Below, piece after piece: positions 5,712 to 9,683 of a stretch of DNA of 9,683 nt. The first letter of the stretch is position 1. Each line of letters starts with the position of its first letter. The notes under the pieces are model-generated. The model did no database searches. It was not told the origin of the DNA and worked only from the letters and a program-made list of their open reading frames with translations. This stretch comes from Candidatus Fermentibacterota bacterium. GTDB lineage: Bacteria > JAFGKV01. The position numbers were made by a program, and so were the translations under genes. Location of the stretch: positions 1-9,683 of the forward strand of contig JAFGKV010000042.1 of the NCBI GenBank assembly GCA_016928395.1, in the 5' to 3' direction.

Positions 5712-7599
5712 GGGACTCGTCCTGCTCTAGCGTGGCCAATGCGGCGGTGATACGGCCGAAGAACTCCGGTCTTTGGAACTCGGCCCACCACTCGGGAAAG
5801 GTCTGAAGCAAACCGGCCAGTTCGCGCTGCCGGGTGGCCAGGTACGAAGCAACCCCTGGCGCCAGCACCGGTTCCGGGGGAACCGCCGCCCCCTCTACAT
5901 GACCCCATGTGCCCCAGGTCAGGTAGTCGCGGAGAAGTCCGCTGGCCACCACCGAATCCTGGATGTCGCCGAGGTGATCCTGGAGAAGGCGCAACTGGCC
6001 TATCACGTGGGCGGCCTCAGGACCCAGCACGGCCCGGAAAAACTCCATGGTGTACCGGAGGCGCTTCACCGCGATACGAAGCCTGTGAAGGCGGGGCAGG
6101 GAGGGATCAAGACCACTGACCCACTCGTCGAAGGCGCCAAGGGCCGCAACGCGGCTGTACACGACGGCGAAAAGAGCATGGCGGACACGGCGGGGGCGGG
6201 GCGAACCGTCACCACGAAAAGGAGGCCGTTCAATGGCCCCGGGCTGCTGAAGGAACGCCTCAAAAGCCGCGACAAGCCGGCCATATCGCGGCCCGTCCAA
6301 GTATTCGAGCAGCCTGCTGCGGGCCGCGGCATGGGCCTGAGCCCACACCGCTCGCAGCGACGCCAGCTCTTCGTGTTGGAGAGGAGGTAGAGATTCAAGG
6401 TAGCGGGCTGTCTTCTCCCAGAAGACATCAAGATCCCGTACGGCGCCCAAGGCCCGCCCAAGGCGGCGAAGCCCCTTGCCCAGAGGTCGAACCTGGGCGG
6501 GATCCAGAGCATCCTCGAACACCATCATCGCGGCCCGCAGCCTCCTGGTGGCCACCCGCATATCGTGCAGGTGTTCCGGGTCGTCCCCCGACCGGGCGCC
6601 TGCCTCATTGGCTTTCATTCGTTCAAAGTGGCGGGTCATGATGAGATGCGCAGCCTCGGCCATGGTCGATGAGACGCTGAAGCCAGCTTCCGCTGACGCG
6701 GCCGGTTGGCGCTCTTCCCCAGAGGGACAGCGCCGTGGTCCCTCCGGGGCCGCCCCTGCCAGTATCTTGCGGGGAAACACGCCCATGCCCCGTGTGCGGA
6801 AGGCGGCAGACCAATGCCGCACGCGGCGTTCGGACATCCCCGCCACGCGGCCCGCCTCGGTCTGGGTGGCGCCCCCATCCAGCGCCAGCAGGACCGCGGC
6901 GCGTCGGCCGTGCAGATCCATCCTCGCGGCCAGAGATCGGCACTGGGTACGCTCGGCATCGGTCAGGAGCCCCTCGACTTGTGCCATGGCCCGTTCCGGC
7001 TTTGACCTGGTCTCCGGCGTCAGCCCCCACTCCCCGCAGAGGGCCTGCGCCATCCTCGCGATATCATCCTCCGATCCCTGCGGGCCCAGTTCTACCTCCG
7101 CCTCAAGGTAGTGATCGGTATGCCTCCCTCTTCGTGCGGTGACGTCATCGAGGCTCAGAGTCCCCACAGTGCGCCCACCGACACTGATCTGCCGCGTGAT
7201 CCGGCGTTGGCCGATAGAGACCAAGGCCTGCAACGGCCGGTCGCCCACAATGTTCATGGCCATGTCCCGGGCCGCGCCTTCGGGCCAGTCACGGGGTGGA
7301 CCGTGTGCCTGCACGGAGATCTCCTCACGACGGTAAATCCCATCAGCCGCCGGGGCACAGCGCTTCAGGGTCATGGTCACCTCTCCCAAGGCTGTGCGGC
7401 GACGCAAGACAAACCCCGCCTCGTGGACGGCACGGGTCTGGGTGTCGAAGTAGACATCCTGAATCTCCACGGTAGTCGCTGCACCGAGCCGGAAACTGCC
7501 CAGTGAAGAAACGGTAGAGAGCCCGCTCAGCGTCTGTTCATCCGGCATGGCGAACTTCGCTTCGATCTCAGTTTGGATGTCGCTGTGATCTGGTTTCAC
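5698..7599 (-). CDS. CYTH - helix-turn-helix - CHAD polyphosphate-binding protein
   Basis: A 633-residue protein with three parts. Residues ~9-205 are a CYTH domain (triphosphate tunnel fold) with the ExExK motif EIEAK at 11-15, YFDT (50-53), LRRR (65-68), TLK, YLEAEVEL (164-171) and KPERA (200-204). Residues ~233-276 look like a homeodomain-type helix-turn-helix: RAAVLLALDGG, then TQTEAGRVAGMSERRVRHW and AAFRTRGMGVFP. Residues ~310-620 are a CHAD domain with its conserved His/Arg/Lys helices: LHDMRVATRRLR (344-355), VRDLDV (387-392), LHRLRIAVKRLRY (504-516) and LQDHLGDIQD (539-548). CYTH-CHAD proteins such as E. coli YgiF hydrolyse inorganic triphosphate, and CHAD domains bind polyphosphate; the HTH is not part of that standard layout. 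I took the GTG at 7599 because it directly precedes the CYTH fold and has GGTGG upstream; an ATG at 7674 would add 25 residues without family resemblance. The gene overlaps ppk1 by 14 nt. Confidence 0.92.
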   Translation of the reverse strand: MKPDHSDIQTEIEAKFAMPDEQTLSGLSTVSSLGSFRLGAATTVEIQDVYFDTQTRAVHEAGFVLRRRTALGEVTMTLKRCAPAADGIYRREEISVQAHGPPRDWPEGAARDMAMNIVGDRPLQALVSIGQRRITRQISVGGRTVGTLSLDDVTARRGRHTDHYLEAEVELGPQGSEDDIARMAQALCGEWGLTPETRSKPERAMAQVEGLLTDAERTQCRSLAARMDLHGRRAAVLLALDGGATQTEAGRVAGMSERRVRHWSAAFRTRGMGVFPRKILAGAAPEGPRRCPSGEERQPAASAEAGFSVSSTMAEAAHLIMTRHFERMKANEAGARSGDDPEHLHDMRVATRRLRAAMMVFEDALDPAQVRPLGKGLRRLGRALGAVRDLDVFWEKTARYLESLPPLQHEELASLRAVWAQAHAAARSRLLEYLDGPRYGRLVAAFEAFLQQPGAIERPPFRGDGSPRPRRVRHALFAVVYSRVAALGAFDEWVSGLDPSLPRLHRLRIAVKRLRYTMEFFRAVLGPEAAHVIGQLRLLQDHLGDIQDSVVASGLLRDYLTWGTWGHVEGAAVPPEPVLAPGVASYLATRQRELAGLLQTFPEWWAEFQRPEFFGRITAALATLEQDESHGEV

Positions 7600-7714
7600 G
7601 CCGCACCACCAATGAGCTGCACGCGTCTCGCGCCGGAAGCCCCATCGGGCTCCGTGGGCCCGACGCGATGGCATGCACGCCCGAACGCAGCTTCGTTCTG
7701 GAAAGAGGGAAAAC

Positions 7715-7743
7715 AGTATAAGATCTCAGCTCGTGGGTTATTC
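7715..7743 (-). promoter_or_regulatory. Candidate sigma70-type promoter for the CYTH-CHAD/ppk1 cluster
   Basis: On the minus strand TATACT (7720-7715) is a good -10 hexamer in an AT-rich patch (TCTTATACTGTTTTCC). The -35 position at 17-nt spacing reads GAATAA, a poor match; a better TTGCAG (7748-7743) sits 22 nt away, which is too far. Transcription would start near 7708 and give a leader of about 110 nt before the GTG at 7599. An activator or a non-sigma70 factor may be needed. Confidence 0.35.
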
Positions 7744-7856
7744 TGCAACTGGCGCGATCCTCACGTGTTCCGGCCCCTGACTCAGAAGCCTTTCGCGGCG
7801 CCAGGACAACTGAGGACCACGAGGCGATTCTCTCTCGATGCGCCACGACCCACCGC

Positions 7857-7883
7857 AGGAGGCCGAATTCGGTGGGGCCTCCT
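7857..7883 (-). terminator. Hairpin directly after the M23 peptidase stop codon
   Basis: AGGAGGCC (7857-7864) and GGCCTCCT (7876-7883) form a perfect 8-bp stem with an 11-nt loop, starting 1 nt past the TGA (7885-7887) on the minus strand. The loop side also contains the palindrome CCGAATTCGG (7863-7872). No T-run follows, so Rho-independent termination would be inefficient; a 3'-stabilising role is equally possible. Confidence 0.5.
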
Positions 7884-7884
7884 G

Positions 7885-9252
7885 TCAGAGGGACGTTCGA
7901 ACGAGATCTTCGCGGGAATGGTTGAATCCCGGTAACGAAGATTCGCCGATCGTATCGGCTCGAGCCTCGGCACAGAGGAGACGCCCGGGCCCCCCTACGG
8001 TGACAACAGGGCCATCCCTCACATGAGCCAAAGCGCTCTGCGCCAGGAGGGTGCGGAACTGAAGCTCATCCATCCGATCAGGATCCAAGGTCGGCCCACG
8101 GGGAGGCTGGAAGGTGAGCGGATTCACATGGTGACCGTGAACCTTGACCCTATAGTCGAGATGGGGGCCGGTGGCGATGCCTGTGGCGCCCACAGAGCCG
8201 ATGACCTGGCCCTGGTCAACCAAAGCGCCGGTCCTGACTCCAGACGCCATACCCCTCAGGTGCCCATAGGTGGTGACAACGCCCCCTGGATGCTTGAGTT
8301 CGACATAGTTGCCGAACCCCCTTCGCCATCCGGCGAACGCGACGGTCCCCTGAGCCACGGCCACCACAGGCGTGCCCGCCGGCGCCGCATAGTCGACGCC
8401 AAGGTGAGGCCGGCGAACCCCGAAGACCGGATGGCGGCGGCTGAAGGAGAACCCGGAAGAGATGCGCCGGTAGTTGAGAGGCGAGCGAAGGAAGGCCGTA
8501 CGCAGACTTCGACCGTCGGGGGCAAAATACTCCAGCTTCCCCTCCTGCTCCATGCCGATGGCCACCAACTCCCGATCACGCTGGCGATATCTCGCGGCCA
8601 GCAATCTTGACCCCGCAGTAGTGTGTTCCTCGTACACGACCCCAAACTGGTCGCCGACGCGGCACTCGGTGAGGAAGTCGAACACCCAGGCGAAGGCGTC
8701 GGCAAACTGCAGCACCATGTCGGGGCCGAGGCCGCAGTCAATGAACGCCTCATAGAGGGAGTGCCGGATCATGCCTGATGCCGCGCGCACCTCGACCCTG
8801 GACGCAGGCCACTCCACCCGCGTGCAAAACCCTTGGCCCTGCTCCTCGACAATCACCGTTCGGCCGTCGCGGCGGCGGTAGCGCAGCGCCGATGCTTCAC
8901 CACCGCTGTCAACGGAGACTTCATAGGTTTCGCCCGGGTATACGCGGGCCAGATAGTCAACATCGCGGGACGCCTCGATCATCCGCAGTGAGGCGCTGTG
9001 GGAAACGCCCCGGGAGACCATCCGGCGAAGCAAGGTGTCACCCGATGTGAGGGTGTCCGCCACGATACGGTGCGCGGTATGCTCGTCGATAAGCCAGGCT
9101 AGGTAGAGGGCCAGGTCACGATCCCGTAGGGGCCGGGGATCAGGCTTCGAGCCGCACCCCGCCAGGATCAGGGCGCCCGCAGACACGACGCACAGCATCT
9201 TCCTCAGAAGCCCGGGTCGACACGGCGTTGGAGAATGAGGGATCCTCGGCAT
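7885..9252 (-). CDS. M23 family metallopeptidase, MepM/YebA-like lipoprotein
   Basis: A 455-residue murein endopeptidase homologue. Residues 1-33 are a lipoprotein signal with lipobox LAGC (Cys33). Residues ~45-260 are the two regulatory domains seen in YebA/Csd3-type enzymes: DVDYLARVYPGETYEV (98-113), a SLYEAFIDCGLGPDMV stretch (165-180), FADAFAWVFDF (183-193) and FAPDGRSLRTAFLRSPL (243-259). Residues ~265-380 are the LytM/M23 domain: RHPVFGVRRPHLGVDYAAP (zinc ligands His283 and Asp287), GFGNYVELKHPGG, TTYGHLRG (His331) and ATGPHLDYRV (His364). In M23 enzymes the last motif is usually HLH; here the third zinc ligand would be Asp366 instead of His. About 70 residues of unassigned tail follow. 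The ATG at 9252 has AAGGA 7 nt upstream; the later ATG at 9198 would lack the positive n-region. It is separated from the polyphosphate genes by 285 nt and is probably its own unit. Confidence 0.93.
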   Translation of the reverse strand: MPRIPHSPTPCRPGLLRKMLCVVSAGALILAGCGSKPDPRPLRDRDLALYLAWLIDEHTAHRIVADTLTSGDTLLRRMVSRGVSHSASLRMIEASRDVDYLARVYPGETYEVSVDSGGEASALRYRRRDGRTVIVEEQGQGFCTRVEWPASRVEVRAASGMIRHSLYEAFIDCGLGPDMVLQFADAFAWVFDFLTECRVGDQFGVVYEEHTTAGSRLLAARYRQRDRELVAIGMEQEGKLEYFAPDGRSLRTAFLRSPLNYRRISSGFSFSRRHPVFGVRRPHLGVDYAAPAGTPVVAVAQGTVAFAGWRRGFGNYVELKHPGGVVTTYGHLRGMASGVRTGALVDQGQVIGSVGATGIATGPHLDYRVKVHGHHVNPLTFQPPRGPTLDPDRMDELQFRTLLAQSALAHVRDGPVVTVGGPGRLLCAEARADTIGESSLPGFNHSREDLVRTSL

Positions 9253-9683
9253 CGAATATCCTTACTTGTCGGCACATGTCGGCGGAGGGAGGATGGGCGA
9301 GACATGGCAGGAAACGCTGGCGTCGGTCTCCGGTCAAGCGCGACGTGACGAGACGCCGCCTCGCGTCGTTCGCAACTGACTGTTCACTACACGCCTCGCG
9401 CCATGAAGTCGGGAGACTGGGTTCGAGGTCCGGGGTTCGTCCCGCGTGCCGCCCGGCGCTGGTCGCGGCTGCGACGACAGCGTGTCATCCTGCCGTACTC
9501 TCAACCCCAAAGACCCCCATGGTAGAACGCCTTCGGAGACCAGCCTGAACCCCGAACCCTGAGCCCGCACTCTTCCCCGTTCGGCGGCCTTGGCACACAT
9601 AGTCCTTTTGCGACGGGACCTCCCAAGCCATATTGGGGGGTCCGGCCTATTCTCTTGTGTGTTGTGTGCCTGCCGCCCCCCGG
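9253..9683. other. Non-coding region upstream of the M23 gene, rich in inverted repeats
   Basis: 430 nt with no convincing gene. It holds the M23 ribosome site (TCCTTA on the plus strand, 9259-9264), a TTGACC -35-like hexamer on the minus strand (9337-9332) whose partner at 17 nt is only TTTCCT, an interrupted hairpin CGCTGGTCGC (9457-9466) / GCGAC-GA-CAGCG (9471-9482), and imperfect inverted copies of a GGTTCGxGGTxCGGGGTTC-like motif at about 9419-9439 and 9547-9567. The latter suggest a decayed small repeat element. Confidence 0.5.
9616..9643. other. 11-bp hairpin near the window edge
   Basis: GGACCTCCCAA (9616-9626) pairs with TTGGGGGGTCC (9633-9643) around the loop GCCATA, with one G-T wobble. 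On the plus strand it is followed by a loosely T-rich GGCCTATTCTCTTGTG, on the minus strand by CGTCGCAAAAGG. It could be the terminator of a gene that lies beyond the right edge of the window or a structured leader element; I cannot decide which strand uses it. Confidence 0.5.

Larger units (their letters stand above)
7600..7884. other. Intergenic region upstream of the polyphosphate cluster
   Basis: 285 nt separate the M23 stop from the CYTH-CHAD start. It holds the M23 trailing hairpin (7857-7883), a candidate -10 box (7715-7720), the palindrome CACGTG (7763-7768 region) and a spaced inverted repeat CTGGCGC (7749-7755)/GCGCCAG (7798-7804). Short frames through it have no recognisable motifs. 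If the HTH of the CYTH-CHAD protein controls its own operon, this is where its site would be. Confidence 0.5.

Noticed and set aside
7600-7674. N-terminal extension of the CYTH-CHAD protein from the ATG at 7674
   Set aside because: The 25 added residues are Arg/Trp-rich with no resemblance to CYTH proteins, whose fold starts right after the GTG at 7599; kept only as an alternative start.
7568-7846. Minus-strand frame of 92 codons in the gap upstream of CYTH-CHAD
   Set aside because: No domain or ribosome site is evident and it runs out of frame into the CYTH coding region; the candidate -10 box lies inside it.
9309-9337. Promoter for the M23 gene with TTGACC at -35
   Set aside because: The hexamer at 17-nt spacing is TTTCCT, a poor -10, so the pair is not strong enough to list as a promoter.

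Overview
The window is a high-GC bacterial chromosome segment. All six genes I can support lie on the minus strand, so transcription runs from high to low coordinates. The Mip/FkpA-type FKBP, the YbaN-family membrane protein and the PPK1 suggest a Gram-negative, proteobacteria-like organism or a related phylum (Desulfobacterota, Nitrospirota or NC10 would all fit). This placement is inference; there is no rRNA or other marker gene to settle it.

Layout in transcriptional order. 9683-9253 is non-coding and rich in inverted repeats. 9252-7885 is a lipoprotein M23 peptidase of the MepM/YebA type, ending in a hairpin. After a promoter-bearing gap comes a polyphosphate cluster. A CYTH-HTH-CHAD protein (7599-5698) overlaps PPK1 (5711-3519) by 14 nt, and PPK1 is followed after 4 nt by a two-domain protein (3514-2183). 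A lipoprotein FKBP-type prolyl isomerase (2112-1411) lies 70 nt further on and ends in a 12-bp hairpin. A DUF454/YbaN membrane protein (1108-653) follows. 1-577 is a nested tandem repeat array.

The core is a polyphosphate module: PPK1 makes polyP, CHAD domains bind polyP, and CYTH domains act on or bind triphosphates and polyP. The third gene joins a metallophosphoesterase-fold domain that has lost most of its metal ligands to an intact HD domain and tail of the kind found at the C-terminus of exopolyphosphatases (PPX/GppA). It looks like a PPX whose catalytic half has been replaced by a pseudo-phosphoesterase. The first gene carries a predicted DNA-binding helix-turn-helix between its CYTH and CHAD domains, so a polyP-responsive regulator is possible. 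These two proteins are the most novel content of the window.

The repeat array is the other unusual item. Six units of about 91-100 bp each contain a variable run of GATAGC/GATACC hexamers and a hairpin. Five hairpins are identical; the sixth has a different core but keeps its outer stem.
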